Notes: generated by a model from the sequence alone, not told the origin. A stretch of DNA of 34,904 nt from Nitrospiraceae bacterium (GCA_014534095.1 JACVSD010000006.1:1-34904), one strand, 5' to 3'; shown: positions 1-8,803, counted from the first letter of the stretch. Numbers and translations: made by a program.

Positions 1-758
1 CGCAGGTCCGGCACCTTGACTAATTCGCGAAGGAGCTGCACGAGCCCCTGACGCATGCCCAGGTCCACGCCATAGTTGATCGTGTCCTGGGAGATCAGGT
101 TGATCTCACGGACACCTTCCGCCGCGAGCTTGCGGGCTTCGGCCACGATCGACTCGACCGGACGGCTGCGCTGTTTGCCCCGCATGAGCGGAATGGCACA
201 GAACGCACAGTTGCGGTTGCATCCCTCGGCGATTTTGACGTAGGCGCTGTGTTGCTTGCCGAGTCTCAGGCGGGGAGCCAACTCGTCATAGAGATACGGG
301 GGCTGGCTGATCCAGAGACGTTGGTGCCGCCGTTTCGGGGCCAGGAGGTCCCGGCAAATATCCGCAATTTTTCCAAATTCGCCGGTGCCGACCACCCCGT
401 CCAACTCCGGCAATTCCTTCAGCAAGTCCCCCTGATAGCGCTGCGCCAGGCATCCCGCCGCGATCAGCACACGGCAGGCTCCTGTGGTTTTGAGCTGACC
501 ATGCTCGAGGATCGTGTTGATGGATTCCTGCTTGGCTTCTTCGATGAATCCGCAGGTGTTGACGATCACCACCTCGGCCTGCTTTGGGTCACTGGTGAGC
601 CGAAACCCGTCGTGGACCAGCGTGCCGAGCATGACCTCGGAATCGACCTGGTTTTTGGAGCAGCCGAGATTCACGAAGCCGACGGTTGTCGCGGCCTGGT
701 CCGAAGGTGTCCGTTTCACCGGCTTGGCACGGGTGACGTTGATGAGCGGTTGAGACAT
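1..758 (-). CDS. rimO: Ribosomal protein S12 methylthiotransferase RimO (3' end outside window)
   Basis: The first 252 residues are visible; the C-terminal TRAM part lies beyond the left edge. RimO is a radical-SAM enzyme that adds a methylthio group to an aspartate of ribosomal protein S12. The N-terminal UPF0004/MTTase domain has its three cluster cysteines at C33 (LGCSKN), C69 (NTCGF) and C103 (AAGCLAQ). The radical-SAM CxxxCxxC motif is C180-NRN-C184-AF-C187 in the context AEGCNRNCAFCAIP, which is typical of RimO rather than MiaB. The GCSKNQVDSE stretch is also RimO-like. The start is the first ATG in this frame, but no good Shine-Dalgarno precedes it. The gene diverges from the carbonic-anhydrase-like gene 80 bases away, so both promoters probably lie in that gap. 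Confidence 0.93.
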   Translation of the reverse strand, partial: MSQPLINVTRAKPVKRTPSDQAATTVGFVNLGCSKNQVDSEVMLGTLVHDGFRLTSDPKQAEVVIVNTCGFIEEAKQESINTILEHGQLKTTGACRVLIAAGCLAQRYQGDLLKELPELDGVVGTGEFGKIADICRDLLAPKRRHQRLWISQPPYLYDELAPRLRLGKQHSAYVKIAEGCNRNCAFCAIPLMRGKQRSRPVESIVAEARKLAAEGVREINLISQDTINYGVDLGMRQGLVQLLRELVKVPDL

Positions 759-837
759 GCGGGCCAGTGTACGGGAGGGTGAAAAAGGCTGTCAACGAGC
801 CCTTGCAGCAGCAGCGCAGATCCCCTAGAGTGCGGCT

Positions 838-1380
838 ATGATTCGTAGGTTTCAGGGGACCACACCGGTCATCCCATCCTCTTGTTTCATTGAAGAGACC
901 GCTGTCGTGATCGGTGACGTGGTCATGGGTGAGCACTCGAGCGCCTGGTTCCATACCGTCATCCGCGGCGACGTCCACTATATCCGGATCGGGCACCGCA
1001 CCAATGTGCAGGATCTGTGCATGTTGCATGTCAGTCACGGCACCCACCCCCTTGTTATCGGTGACGATGTGACGATCGGGCATCGCGTCGTCCTGCACGG
1101 CTGCACGATCAAGGATCGCGTGCTCGTCGGCATGGGGGCCATCCTCATGGATGGCGTGGTCATTGGCGAGGATTCTGTCGTGGGCGCCGGGGCCCTGGTC
1201 ACTGAGGGCACCATCATCCCTCCGAAGAGTCTCGTCCTCGGATCGCCCGCTCGGGTCAAGCGGCCAGTCACCGACCGCGAGGTGCTCTGGATCAAAGCGT
1301 CGGCGGACAACTATGTTCGCTATTCCGGCCAGTATCTGGATGATTCGTCCACAGGCAAGACCGGCTTCCGCGTCTCGTGA
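838..1380 (+). CDS. Gamma-carbonic anhydrase family protein (left-handed beta-helix)
   Basis: A 180-residue protein made almost wholly of imperfect hexapeptide repeats (for example VVIGDVVMG, VLVGMGAILMDGVVIGEDSVVGAGALV), which form a left-handed beta-helix. It matches the YrdA/PaaY/gamma-CA group in length and layout. The metal-binding histidines are visible: one in LHVSHG (H64 or H67) and the pair H82 and H87 in GHRVVLHG, with the five-residue spacing found in gamma-class enzymes. Many family members bind zinc without proven carbonic anhydrase activity, so the reaction is inferred, not shown. The protein is expected to be a cytoplasmic trimer. It is transcribed divergently from rimO and convergently with the unknown gene ending at 1397. 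Its Shine-Dalgarno is weak. Confidence 0.9.
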   Translation: MIRRFQGTTPVIPSSCFIEETAVVIGDVVMGEHSSAWFHTVIRGDVHYIRIGHRTNVQDLCMLHVSHGTHPLVIGDDVTIGHRVVLHGCTIKDRVLVGMGAILMDGVVIGEDSVVGAGALVTEGTIIPPKSLVLGSPARVKRPVTDREVLWIKASADNYVRYSGQYLDDSSTGKTGFRVS

Positions 1381-1396
1381 TGCGGCTCCTCTGGTT

Positions 1397-2104
1397 CTAG
1401 CGCCGCGTGGCACCCACGCGGATAAAACAAATGGGATCGCCGACCAGCGCAGTTGCGTATTGCTTGCGCTCCACGAGATAGGGTACTTGGTGACGGTGAC
1501 ACCATTCGGCAATCCATACCACTTCTTCAGTGGTTGTCGTGACCTGTCCGGGACGTTGCAGCTTCTTCATGCACCGATTGACCAGAGCGTGGACGATCCT
1601 CCGTTCTTGTGCGAACTTTACCGGGTCGAAGGTGACCGGGTCGGCGTTTCCGTAGGACAACGGTGAGAGATGCGGGAAGCGCTCCGGGTCGTTCAGCACA
1701 CTCACAATCCACAGATGGTCGAAGGTGCCTTTCGCGGAGGAGGCATCCCGCGTGCGATAGCGGAGATCCGACCATGGCCGGCAGGCGCGATTGAGCGCAT
1801 GCACCTCCGCAGGCCGCAGGTTGTAGGGCTCTACCTGACGCTGACGATCGCACAGTTCCACCAGGAGGGGCGGTAGCTCGGCCACCCCGGCGCCCACGTA
1901 CAGGCTCCGGCCGCCCCGTGGCAAGCGGTTGGAGAGTGCGTGACCAACGGCCAGGCCCAATCGCTGGCAGGGCGTTCGCTTCGCCTTCCAGAACGCATCC
2001 CCGCCTTCATAACAATAGACTTGTCCGAGGGTCGCGTAGTCGAGATTGGCAAACACAGTGGCAATCGCCGTTTTCGCCTGCCGACTGACCGCCTGTGGCT
2101 TCAC
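1397..2104 (-). CDS. Unknown protein with a Rossmann/SAM-binding-like motif
   Basis: A 235-residue protein I do not recognise. Near residue 68 it has a hydrophobic strand followed by a glycine-rich turn (LYVGAGVAELPPLL), resembling motif I of SAM-dependent methyltransferases. A second segment near residue 130 (FDHLWIVSVLNDPE) resembles the strand-plus-acidic region after a methyltransferase motif IV. The C-terminal part contains paired W/H/R-rich segments. These similarities are weak and no substrate can be inferred. The start is a GTG that overlaps the stop of the upstream peptidase gene as GTGA, so translation is probably coupled. It is the last gene of the trmFO-xerC-hslVU-argB-M28 operon. 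A short inverted repeat (CCGCGTGG/CCACGCGG, 1403-1421) sits just inside its 3' end. Confidence 0.75.
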   Translation of the reverse strand: MKPQAVSRQAKTAIATVFANLDYATLGQVYCYEGGDAFWKAKRTPCQRLGLAVGHALSNRLPRGGRSLYVGAGVAELPPLLVELCDRQRQVEPYNLRPAEVHALNRACRPWSDLRYRTRDASSAKGTFDHLWIVSVLNDPERFPHLSPLSYGNADPVTFDPVKFAQERRIVHALVNRCMKKLQRPGQVTTTTEEVVWIAEWCHRHQVPYLVERKQYATALVGDPICFIRVGATRR

Positions 2105-2964
2105 AGGCAGTCCTGCCCACCGGTCAGGACGAGAACAGCCGCCAGCACTCCTTCGGCGACCGCCGCCATAAAATCCCGGTTCAACGTGTCGACCGTATCG
2201 CTCGGCAGATGATAGTGCGGGTTTCGGAAGTTGGCCGTGTCCGTCAGCATCACGGCGGGAAAGCCTGCTTCCCAGAACGCCGTATGATCGCTTCGTCTGG
2301 TGTCCGGCAGCGCTTCACCATGGCCGGGGACGATCAGCGGCACAATCGGCAGGTGGGGGCTCATGGCTCGTTCCAGCGCCGCCGTCAGCTTGTGCGATGG
2401 TTCATTACCAATTACCGCCAGAAAATTTCCTGTTGTCGGCACGGGCACCGGCACCCCGGGGGGAATAGCCTGCGTACCGGCCTCATGACTGGCGTATCCA
2501 ACGCATTCCAACACGACCGCCGCCTGTATCGATTGCCCCGATGCCTTCAAATGTGCTGCGTAGGCACGGCTGCCCAACAAGTTTTCTTCCTCCAGGCAGA
2601 AGGCAATGAACTGCACCGGGCGGGACAGAGTCCTGCCCGTCAGTTGATCGGCGACATCCAGGAGGACGGCCAGGGCGCTCGCATTGTCATCGGCGCCCGG
2701 CGATCCGACCACCGTATCGTAATGGGCGGCCAGAACAAGCGGAGGCTTGGCGAGGCCAAGATCGTCGGGCGTCGTCGCGATCACGTTCCGATACATCGTT
2801 CCGGCGCGAGGAAACTGGTGCGATGAGATCGCAAGGCCCAGCGCTGAAAAGCGTTCCGCTAGATACTGCGCAGTATTTCGCAGCGCCTCGGGAGAGCCAT
2901 CGGGGTGCCGTTCCCGAGCAAGGAATTCAAGATCCGCGATGAACCGCTTGGCGTGGGCAAGCAC
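2101..2964 (-). CDS. M28 family zinc metallopeptidase
   Basis: A 287-residue peptidase of the aminopeptidase Y/S (M28) type, which removes N-terminal residues from peptides using two zinc ions. Expected metal ligands and catalytic residues are visible: H81 in AAHYDT, the aspartate of GADDNAS (92/93), the glutamate pair in CLEEENLLGS (125/126), an acidic residue in VLECVGY (E153), and the late histidine in NPHYHLPSDT. No convincing signal peptide is present, so it is probably cytoplasmic. The start is a GTG 23 bases after the argB stop; no better start exists upstream. The next gene begins inside its stop codon. The substrate is unknown; the argB neighbour may reflect operon growth rather than a shared pathway. 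Confidence 0.88.
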   Translation of the reverse strand: MLAHAKRFIADLEFLARERHPDGSPEALRNTAQYLAERFSALGLAISSHQFPRAGTMYRNVIATTPDDLGLAKPPLVLAAHYDTVVGSPGADDNASALAVLLDVADQLTGRTLSRPVQFIAFCLEEENLLGSRAYAAHLKASGQSIQAAVVLECVGYASHEAGTQAIPPGVPVPVPTTGNFLAVIGNEPSHKLTAALERAMSPHLPIVPLIVPGHGEALPDTRRSDHTAFWEAGFPAVMLTDTANFRNPHYHLPSDTVDTLNRDFMAAVAEGVLAAVLVLTGGQDCL

Positions 2965-2987
2965 TGAATGGTTCCCAGCAGCCGTCG

Positions 2988-3884
2988 TCAGGTGACGATC
3001 TCAGTTCCAATGCCTTTGTGGGTGAAGATCTCTAGGAGGATGGCATGCGGCACACGCCCGTCAATAATGTGTGCCTTGCCGACTCCGCCGGCCAGTGCAT
3101 CCAAGCACGCATGCACTTTGGGCAGCATCCCTTCCGTAATGGTGCCCTTCTTGACCATGCGCTGGACGTCCTTTCGCGAGACTGTTGAAAGGTGGCGGCC
3201 ATTGGCATCGCGAATCCCTTTGATATCGGTCATCATCACCAGTTTTTCGGCCCGCAAGGCACCGGCCACCTCGCCGGCCACGAGGTCGGCGTTGATGTTG
3301 TAGGTATTTCCTTCACGGTCGGTTCCGATCGGAGCGATCACGGGGATGTAGTGGTCGCCCTGGAGCTTGTGCAACAGGCTCGGATCCACTTTTTCGATAT
3401 CGCCAACCAGTCCGAAATCCCCGCCGCTCTCGTCCTCGTCCAGATCTCGGTGCAGGCTCTGGGCCCAGGCCTTCGCCGTCAGGGGTTTGCTTAAGATGAG
3501 GCCGCCGTCTTTGCCGCTCAGTCCCACGGCGCTCCCGCCGTGACGATTGATGAGATCGGTGATTTCCATGTTGATCTTCCCGGCCAGCACCATTTCAACG
3601 ATTTCCATCGTCGCTTCATCGGTCACCCGGACGCCGTGGCGGAACTTCGCTTCGATGCCCAGGCGGTCCAGCATCTTGTCGATCTGCGGCCCGCCGCCGT
3701 GGATGATGACTGGATTGATGCCGACGTACTTGAGAAGCACGACGTCCTGCGCGAACCGCTCCTTCAGCGACGAATCGGTCATGGCATGGCCGCCGTACTT
3801 GATGACGACGGTCTTGCCGCGAAACGTCCGAATGTAGGGCAAGGCCTCGATGAGGACGTTGGCTTTTTTGATGAGTCTATTCAT
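2988..3884 (-). CDS. argB: Acetylglutamate kinase
   Basis: ArgB phosphorylates N-acetyl-L-glutamate with ATP, the second step of arginine synthesis, in the cytoplasm. The 298-residue protein has the KYGGHAM nucleotide loop (K29), the HGGGP substrate loop (62-66), and the C-terminal signature around DGRVPHAILLEI ending in GIGTEIV. It carries a ~20-residue N-terminal helix before the core, absent in the shorter E. coli enzyme. In the family this helix is typical of hexameric, arginine-inhibited kinases, so feedback inhibition and a cyclic ornithine pathway are inferred. The ATG at 3884 is chosen over an in-frame start 108 bases upstream because AGGAG lies at the right distance and the upstream start would run into hslU. 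No other arginine gene is in the window. Confidence 0.95.
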   Translation of the reverse strand: MNRLIKKANVLIEALPYIRTFRGKTVVIKYGGHAMTDSSLKERFAQDVVLLKYVGINPVIIHGGGPQIDKMLDRLGIEAKFRHGVRVTDEATMEIVEMVLAGKINMEITDLINRHGGSAVGLSGKDGGLILSKPLTAKAWAQSLHRDLDEDESGGDFGLVGDIEKVDPSLLHKLQGDHYIPVIAPIGTDREGNTYNINADLVAGEVAGALRAEKLVMMTDIKGIRDANGRHLSTVSRKDVQRMVKKGTITEGMLPKVHACLDALAGGVGKAHIIDGRVPHAILLEIFTHKGIGTEIVT

Positions 3885-3895
3885 CCGGGCTCCTG

Positions 3896-5284
3896 CTAAA
3901 GAATGTAGCGGCTCAGATCCTGATCTTTGACGATATCCTTCAGGCGCTCCCGGACATAGTCCGCGGTGATGCGTACGGTCTTGTCGGGCCATTCGGGTCC
4001 GGCGAAAGAAATCTGTTCGAGCAAGCGTTCCATGATCGTAAACAGGCGGCGGGCCCCGATGTTTTCTGTCCGCTCGTTCACCTGCACTGCGATCGCGGCG
4101 ATTTCCTCCAACCCGTCTTGGGTGAACGTCACCTCTAGCCCTTCCGTGGCCAACAGGGCGTGATACTGCTGCACCAATGCGTTCTTTGGTTCGGTCAGGA
4201 TACGCACAAAGTCATCTTTGGACAAGGGGCTCAGTTCCACGCGAATGGGAAACCGCCCTTGAAGCTCCGGGATGAGATCCGAGGGTTTCGCCACATGGAA
4301 CGCGCCGGCGGCGATGAACAGGATATGGTCGGTGACCACGGCGCCATGCTTGGTGGTCACGGTGCAGCCTTCCACGATCGGCAGCAAGTCGCGTTGCACT
4401 CCCTCTCGCGAGACGTCCGGCCCCATGGTCCGTTCCCGGCCCGCAATCTTGTCGATCTCATCTAAAAACACAATGCCGGTTTGCTGTACCTTCGCAATCG
4501 CCTCCCGCACGACGTCATCCATGTCGATCAGCTTCTGCGCTTCCTCCTGGGTCAGATGTTTCAACGCCTCGGGCACCTTCATGAGGCGCCGCTTTTTCTT
4601 TCCTTGGAACATCCCGCCGAGCATGTCTCGCAGATTACTTTCCAAATCATCTAAGCCGCCCAAATTGGAGATGACTCCTACCGGAACGCTGCGCTCTTTG
4701 ACCTCCATCTCGACCGTGCGTTCGTCGAGTTTTCCCTCCCGGAGTTGCAAGCGCAGCTTGGACCGGGTGGTTTCATGCGTATCGTGCGCCGTCTGACCGG
4801 CCGCATCCGGGGCGCTCTCGAGGAAGCCGGGCCTCGTGGGAGGCGGCGGCAAGAGAAGATCCAGGAGGCGGTCTTCTCCATGCTGTTCGGCCTTCGATTG
4901 CACCAGGTCAAGACGCTGTGTCTTTACCATATTGATAGCCAATTCGGTCAGATCGCGAATAATGGACTCCACGTCCCGCCCCACGTACCCGACCTCGGTG
5001 AACTTCGAGGCTTCGACCTTGATGAACGGCGCTTGGGCGAGTTTGGCGAGCCGCCGTGCGATCTCCGTCTTCCCGACTCCGGTCGGGCCGATCATGATGA
5101 TATTCTTTGGCATGACCTCGTCGCGCAAATCGGGCGACAGTTGTTGACGGCGCCAGCGATTGCGCAGGGCGATCGCAACCATCCGCTTCGCATCCTTTTG
5201 GCCGATCACGTAGCGATTCAGTTCCTCCACGATCTGGCGTGGTGTCAGGCTGTTAATGTTCGGGGCGGGCGTCTGTTGGTTCAC
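3896..5284 (-). CDS. hslU: HslU, ATPase subunit of the HslUV protease
   Basis: The 462-residue AAA+ unfoldase feeds substrates into the HslV peptidase. Walker A is GPTGVGKT at 66-73, the pore loop is GYVG at 99-102, and Walker B is FLDEID near residue 265. The middle I-domain is charged and includes a KKKRR stretch. The C-terminus ends in LSRYIL, the conserved tail that docks into and activates HslV. The start is GTG, giving about 12 extra residues before the usual TPRQIVEEL beginning; no better start codon is seen. It begins 8 bases after hslV and ends 11 bases before argB, so the genes are surely co-transcribed. Order hslV-hslU behind xerC is an old conserved arrangement. Confidence 0.97.
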   Translation of the reverse strand: MNQQTPAPNINSLTPRQIVEELNRYVIGQKDAKRMVAIALRNRWRRQQLSPDLRDEVMPKNIIMIGPTGVGKTEIARRLAKLAQAPFIKVEASKFTEVGYVGRDVESIIRDLTELAINMVKTQRLDLVQSKAEQHGEDRLLDLLLPPPPTRPGFLESAPDAAGQTAHDTHETTRSKLRLQLREGKLDERTVEMEVKERSVPVGVISNLGGLDDLESNLRDMLGGMFQGKKKRRLMKVPEALKHLTQEEAQKLIDMDDVVREAIAKVQQTGIVFLDEIDKIAGRERTMGPDVSREGVQRDLLPIVEGCTVTTKHGAVVTDHILFIAAGAFHVAKPSDLIPELQGRFPIRVELSPLSKDDFVRILTEPKNALVQQYHALLATEGLEVTFTQDGLEEIAAIAVQVNERTENIGARRLFTIMERLLEQISFAGPEWPDKTVRITADYVRERLKDIVKDQDLSRYIL

Positions 5285-5292
5285 AGTGCGGA

Positions 5293-5829
5293 TTATCCCT
5301 TCAGTTCTTCGACGACGATCTGTTGATTCGTATAAATATCGATGGCGCCCGCCAGCATCATCGCTTCGGTGACGATCATGGGGGCGTCCAGATGGGAATG
5401 CCGGAGCAGGGCCCTGGCGGCCGCCAAGGCATACGGACCGCCGGACCCAATGGCCAGGATGCCGTCTTCCGGCTCCACCACGTCGCCCGTCCCGGAAACT
5501 ATGAAGGATTGCTCGCGTCCGGCCACCGCTAAGAGGGCTTCCAAGCGGCGCAGCACGCGATCAGTCCGCCAGTCCTTCGCCAGTTCAACCGCCGCCCGCG
5601 TTAGATTTCCACGGTGCTCTTCTAATTTACTTTCGAATTTCTCAAAGAGCGTGAAGGCATCGGCGGTGGCTCCCGCAAATCCTGCGAGAACCTGATCGTG
5701 ATGGAGTCGCCGCAGTTTCCGGGCGTTATGCTTCATGACGGTCGTGCCGACGGTGACCTGACCGTCAGAGCCCATGGCGACGCGCCCCTCCCGACGCACG
5801 CATAAAATGGTAGTGGATCGAATCTTCAT
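5293..5829 (-). CDS. hslV: HslV, threonine peptidase subunit of the HslUV protease
   Basis: A 178-residue proteasome-beta-like peptidase. The nucleophile is the N-terminal threonine of the mature protein. Here the TTI motif starts at residue 6, after the short leader MKIRS, so five residues must be removed to expose Thr6. In E. coli only the initiator methionine precedes TT. The conserved MGSDGQVT and [14 protein letters not shown] segments are present. The ATG overlaps the xerC stop by four bases (ATGA), suggesting translational coupling. It functions as two hexameric rings capped by HslU. If Ser5 rather than Thr6 were exposed, the enzyme would be of the CodW (Ser) type, but the alignment favours Thr6. 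Confidence 0.96.
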   Translation of the reverse strand: MKIRSTTILCVRREGRVAMGSDGQVTVGTTVMKHNARKLRRLHHDQVLAGFAGATADAFTLFEKFESKLEEHRGNLTRAAVELAKDWRTDRVLRRLEALLAVAGREQSFIVSGTGDVVEPEDGILAIGSGGPYALAAARALLRHSHLDAPMIVTEAMMLAGAIDIYTNQQIVVEELKG

Positions 5830-6770
5830 GAACGTTTCGGATCCTTTCGCTTGTCCGACGGCGTCGCCAGCCGAGCCCTCGGATGGGCACGATCATAGAC
5901 CGCCAAGAGCTGGTCCGCCGCCACATGCGTGTATTTCTGTGTGGTACTGAGGGAGGCATGGCCGAGCATTTCCTGGATGGCTCGCAGATCGGCGCCTTCG
6001 TCGAGCAAATGCGTCGCATAGGAATGCCGCAGTGCGTGGGGGCTCACCGCTCCGCTCGCGAGACGGCTCGAGTGGTGGGCGACCAAGCGGGCCACGCTTC
6101 GTGTCGTGAGCCGGCCGCCGCGATGGTTCAAGAAGAGAGGGGCAGACGGCCGATAGGCCACGGCGGTCGCCGGCAGCGCACCACGATAGTCGCGAATCGC
6201 CTGCATGGCGACATCGCCGATCGGAACGACCCGCTCCTTGCGACCCTTGCCTCGCAAGTGGACCAACCCCTGGGCCTCGTCGATGTCCCCGACGTTCATG
6301 CCGACGGCTTCGCTCACGCGCGCCCCCGTAGAATACAGCGTTTCGAGTAAGGCGCGATCGCGCAAGGATAGCGCCGAGACGCCCTCGGGAAACTCCATGA
6401 GCGCATTGGCGTCGTCTTTGGTCAGCACTTTGGGAAGCGCTTTGGGAAGCTTCGGCGTTCGAATCGCTTCGGCCGGATTGTGAGGACAGGCTCCTTCTCT
6501 GACAAGGAAGCGATAAAAGCTGCGAATGCAGGCAAGTTTCCTCGCCAGCGAAGACCCCTTGTCTCCTTGACGGTCCAGCCAGTGCAAATAGCGGCGCAGG
6601 TGTTCGACAGTCACCTCATCGGGTTGGATGGACCGCCGTTCGCCGTGCGCCATTGCGTGAAGAAATGCGGCCAGCTGATGGAGATCCGACCGGTAATTGC
6701 GAATGGTCTCCGGCGAGGCGTTGCGCTCTACTTCAAGGAACGTCACGAAAGCCCGGATCGCGTCTTCCAT
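5826..6770 (-). CDS. xerC: Tyrosine recombinase XerC
   Basis: A 314-residue tyrosine recombinase. Residues 1-90 form the SAM-like core-binding domain and 110-290 the catalytic domain. All catalytic residues are visible: R151 (TGARVSE), K175 (RGKGRKER), H245 and R248 ([15 protein letters not shown]), H271 ([14 protein letters not shown]) and the nucleophile Y280. XerC acts with XerD at dif to resolve chromosome dimers. The gene order trmFO-xerC-hslV-hslU matches the conserved block known from Firmicutes, which supports XerC rather than a phage integrase. It starts 28 bases inside the 3' end of trmFO and its stop overlaps hslV. A basic tail of ~25 residues follows the catalytic domain. XerD is not in the window. 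Confidence 0.94.
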   Translation of the reverse strand: MEDAIRAFVTFLEVERNASPETIRNYRSDLHQLAAFLHAMAHGERRSIQPDEVTVEHLRRYLHWLDRQGDKGSSLARKLACIRSFYRFLVREGACPHNPAEAIRTPKLPKALPKVLTKDDANALMEFPEGVSALSLRDRALLETLYSTGARVSEAVGMNVGDIDEAQGLVHLRGKGRKERVVPIGDVAMQAIRDYRGALPATAVAYRPSAPLFLNHRGGRLTTRSVARLVAHHSSRLASGAVSPHALRHSYATHLLDEGADLRAIQEMLGHASLSTTQKYTHVAADQLLAVYDRAHPRARLATPSDKRKDPKRS

Positions 6771-8059
6771 GCTGCGAAGTCCTCTAGCGCTCGTTGCGAG
6801 ATCAACCGCCGTTTGGTCTCTTTGTCGCGCGGTATCCTGGCCAGCGGTGGGAACAGCCCGAAATTGGTATTCATGGGTTGGTACTGACTGGGATCGCCAT
6901 GGGCGATGTGCGCGATCAGACAGCCGTGGGCTGTCGTGGATGGAGGCGTCAGGAGCGGCAGCCCGGCCAACGTCCGGGCAGCGTTGAGCCCGGCCAGGCC
7001 GCCGATGGCGGCCGATTCGGTATATCCTTCCACACCGACCAGCTGACCGGCAAAGAACAGAGTGCCGCGGGCCTTGAACTGCAATGTATTGAGGAGCAAC
7101 TGCGGAGCGTTGATAAAGGTGTTGCGATGCAGGCTACCGTACCGGAGAAACTCCGCCTGTTCCAGTCCCGGAATCATGCGAAACACCCGCTTCTGTTCTG
7201 GATAGGTCAGCTTGGTTTGAAACCCCACCAGGTTATAGCAAGTGCGATGGACATTTTCAGTACGAAGCTGGACCACGGCATAGGGTCGTTCGCCGGTTCT
7301 GGGATCCGCCAGACCGACCGGCTTCAGGGGGCCGAACTGCATCGTTTGCCGGCCACGCTCCGCCATGACTTCGATGGGAATGCAGGCCTCAAAGTAGGGC
7401 GTCTTTTCAAATTCCTTGGGCTGCACCTTCTCGGCCGTCATGATCGCATCGTAGAACGCGCTGTATTGCGCCTCGTTCATCGGGCAATTGAGATAATCAT
7501 CCCCGCCTTTGTCGTACCGGGAGGCGCGGAAGACAATGTCCATGTTGATCGAATCCGCATCGATGATGGGGGAAATGGCATCGAAGAAATACAAGTGCTG
7601 GGCCTGCGTCAAGCCGCGGATGGCCGTCGAAAGCTTGTCAGAGGTCAATGGTCCGGTGGCGACTATACAGACACAGTCCCGCGGGATATCGGCCACCTCT
7701 TCATGCAGGATCTTGATGTTGGGATGGCCTTCAAGCGCCTGTGTGATGCGAAGCGAGAATTGGTCGCGGTCCACCGCGAGCGCCGACCCGGCCGGGACGC
7801 GAGCCTGTTCCGCCGATGCGAGGATCAAGGAGTTCAGTTGCCGCATTTCTTGCTTGAGAATTCCCGGAGCGTTGTACGGATCCAACGAACCGAGCGAATT
7901 CGAGCAGACCAACTCGGCAAGCCCCCCCGTCTTGTGCGCCTGCGTCATTTCCTTGGGACGCATTTCGTAGAGCGTCACTCGGGCACCGTGATTGGCTGCT
8001 TGCCACGCCGCTTCGGATCCAGCCAAACCACCGCCCACGATGACCACGTCATCTCTCAT
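6743..8059 (-). CDS. trmFO: TrmFO, folate- and FAD-dependent tRNA (uracil-54) methyltransferase
   Basis: A 438-residue flavoprotein that methylates U54 in the tRNA T-loop using methylenetetrahydrofolate and FADH2. It has the N-terminal dinucleotide fold VIVGGGLAGSEAAW and the cysteine-containing VCSNSLGS loop (C52), equivalent to the functional Cys of the B. subtilis enzyme. The second conserved cysteine lies in FEACIPIEVMAERG. The C-terminal ETKRRLISQRALEDF stretch is also typical. Length is normal for the family. It is the first gene of the seven-gene minus-strand operon; the gap to the tRNA-Val gene on the other strand is ~185 bases and must hold the operon promoter, though I could not pick one confidently. 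GGAG lies about 11 bases before the ATG. Confidence 0.95.
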   Translation of the reverse strand: MRDDVVIVGGGLAGSEAAWQAANHGARVTLYEMRPKEMTQAHKTGGLAELVCSNSLGSLDPYNAPGILKQEMRQLNSLILASAEQARVPAGSALAVDRDQFSLRITQALEGHPNIKILHEEVADIPRDCVCIVATGPLTSDKLSTAIRGLTQAQHLYFFDAISPIIDADSINMDIVFRASRYDKGGDDYLNCPMNEAQYSAFYDAIMTAEKVQPKEFEKTPYFEACIPIEVMAERGRQTMQFGPLKPVGLADPRTGERPYAVVQLRTENVHRTCYNLVGFQTKLTYPEQKRVFRMIPGLEQAEFLRYGSLHRNTFINAPQLLLNTLQFKARGTLFFAGQLVGVEGYTESAAIGGLAGLNAARTLAGLPLLTPPSTTAHGCLIAHIAHGDPSQYQPMNTNFGLFPPLARIPRDKETKRRLISQRALEDFAAWKTRSGLS

Positions 8060-8202
8060 CGATCCGGCACTCCTGGAGGGGAATTAGAAGGCCACATTCT
8101 AGAAAGCGTGTTTTGTCGAAGTCAAGGCGAGGTCAACAGGGAGTTGGAGCCCGATCCTGTCATGCGTTCGCATCTCTGTTTCTTAGACGGTGCCAGCGTT
8201 GG

Positions 8203-8232
8203 TTGCTCCATTCCGGCGACCCATGCTAGACT
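8203..8232 (+). promoter_or_regulatory. Promoter of tRNA-Val
   Basis: TTGCTC (8203-8208), an 18-base spacer, then TAGACT (8227-8232) preceded by TGC, which makes an extended -10 element. Predicted initiation is about 5-7 bases before the tRNA 5' end at 8245. The tRNA-Ser promoter has the same design. Confidence 0.6.
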
Positions 8233-8244
8233 TTGCGCCGGCAT

Positions 8245-8319
8245 GGGCGATTAGCTCAGTGGTAGAGCGCTTCCTTCACACGGAAGAGGCCACAGGTTCG
8301 ATACCTGTATCGCCCACCA
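8245..8319 (+). tRNA. tRNA-Val (anticodon CAC)
   Basis: A full cloverleaf can be folded. The acceptor arm is GGGCGAT/ATCGCCC, the D-stem GCTC/GAGC, and the anticodon stem CTTCC/GGAAG around loop TTCACAC, which gives anticodon CAC (codon GUG). The T-arm is ACAGG/CCTGT with the TTCGATA loop. The discriminator is A and the CCA end is encoded (8317-8319). Confidence 0.96.
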
Positions 8320-8380
8320 TCCCGGTGTTTGCAACCCCTCTTCACAGCGCCTCCCCGGCTCCCTCAAGAACCGTCCTTCC

Positions 8381-8409
8381 TGGACAGATTTCAGGGTGTC
8401 GGCTACACT
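8381..8409 (+). promoter_or_regulatory. Promoter of the small lipoprotein gene
   Basis: TGGACA (8381-8386), a 17-base spacer and TACACT (8404-8409) form a good sigma-70 type promoter. The predicted start site near 8416 leaves a 5' leader of about 50 bases before the ATG at 8465. Confidence 0.5.
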
Positions 8410-8464
8410 TCACGTGTGTGGATCACGTCGTGACTTGGCATGGCCGACAACAAGCGAGGTGCGT

Positions 8465-8803
8465 ATGAAGTTACCATCGTGGACCCTAACCGTCGTGATA
8501 GTCGCGGTACTGACATCCGGGTGCGCAGCCACGCAGCAGAGTGCGTCTATGGAAGATCGAGAATATGCTCCGCCCACTAGTATCTATAATATTCTGGACA
8601 GCACGGCTATGGTGTATTCCGATCCCGCGGCTGGGTCACCGGTCAACGACAATCCGTTCCGTTGGCTGGGGTTTATTCTGCATCCGATCGGGCAAGCTTT
8701 TGACTATGGCATTAACCGTCCTCTCTATACTCTCGCCAGCTGGGTTCCGTACCTAAGCGGCTACACCGCCGAAGACGCCATGGTGGACGCCCAACGGCGA
8801 TAA
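8465..8803 (+). CDS. Small predicted lipoprotein, unknown function
   Basis: A 112-residue protein with a lipoprotein-type signal: a short basic start, a hydrophobic stretch, then LTSGC with the acylated cysteine at residue 20. The -3 residue is Thr, slightly off the usual lipobox. The mature part is rich in aromatic residues and prolines (IYNILDSTAMVYSDP, FRWLGFILHPIGQAFDYGINRPLY). It contains a 16-residue stretch around WLGFILHPIGQ that could sit on a membrane surface. I do not recognise a family. The ATG at 8465 is chosen because GAGGTG precedes it at normal spacing and the signal peptide begins there; an upstream in-frame start would add 23 residues without a signal. A strong terminator follows, so it is a single-gene unit. 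Confidence 0.8.
   Translation: MKLPSWTLTVVIVAVLTSGCAATQQSASMEDREYAPPTSIYNILDSTAMVYSDPAAGSPVNDNPFRWLGFILHPIGQAFDYGINRPLYTLASWVPYLSGYTAEDAMVDAQRR

Noticed and set aside
5826..6770. Tyrosine recombinase considered as a phage or island integrase
   Set aside because: It sits inside the conserved trmFO-xerC-hslVU block with no att-like repeats or mobile genes nearby.
6794..8254. Long plus-strand open frame of 486 codons over trmFO
   Set aside because: It lies opposite the well-supported trmFO and shows no family motif or Shine-Dalgarno; such shadows are common in GC-rich genes.
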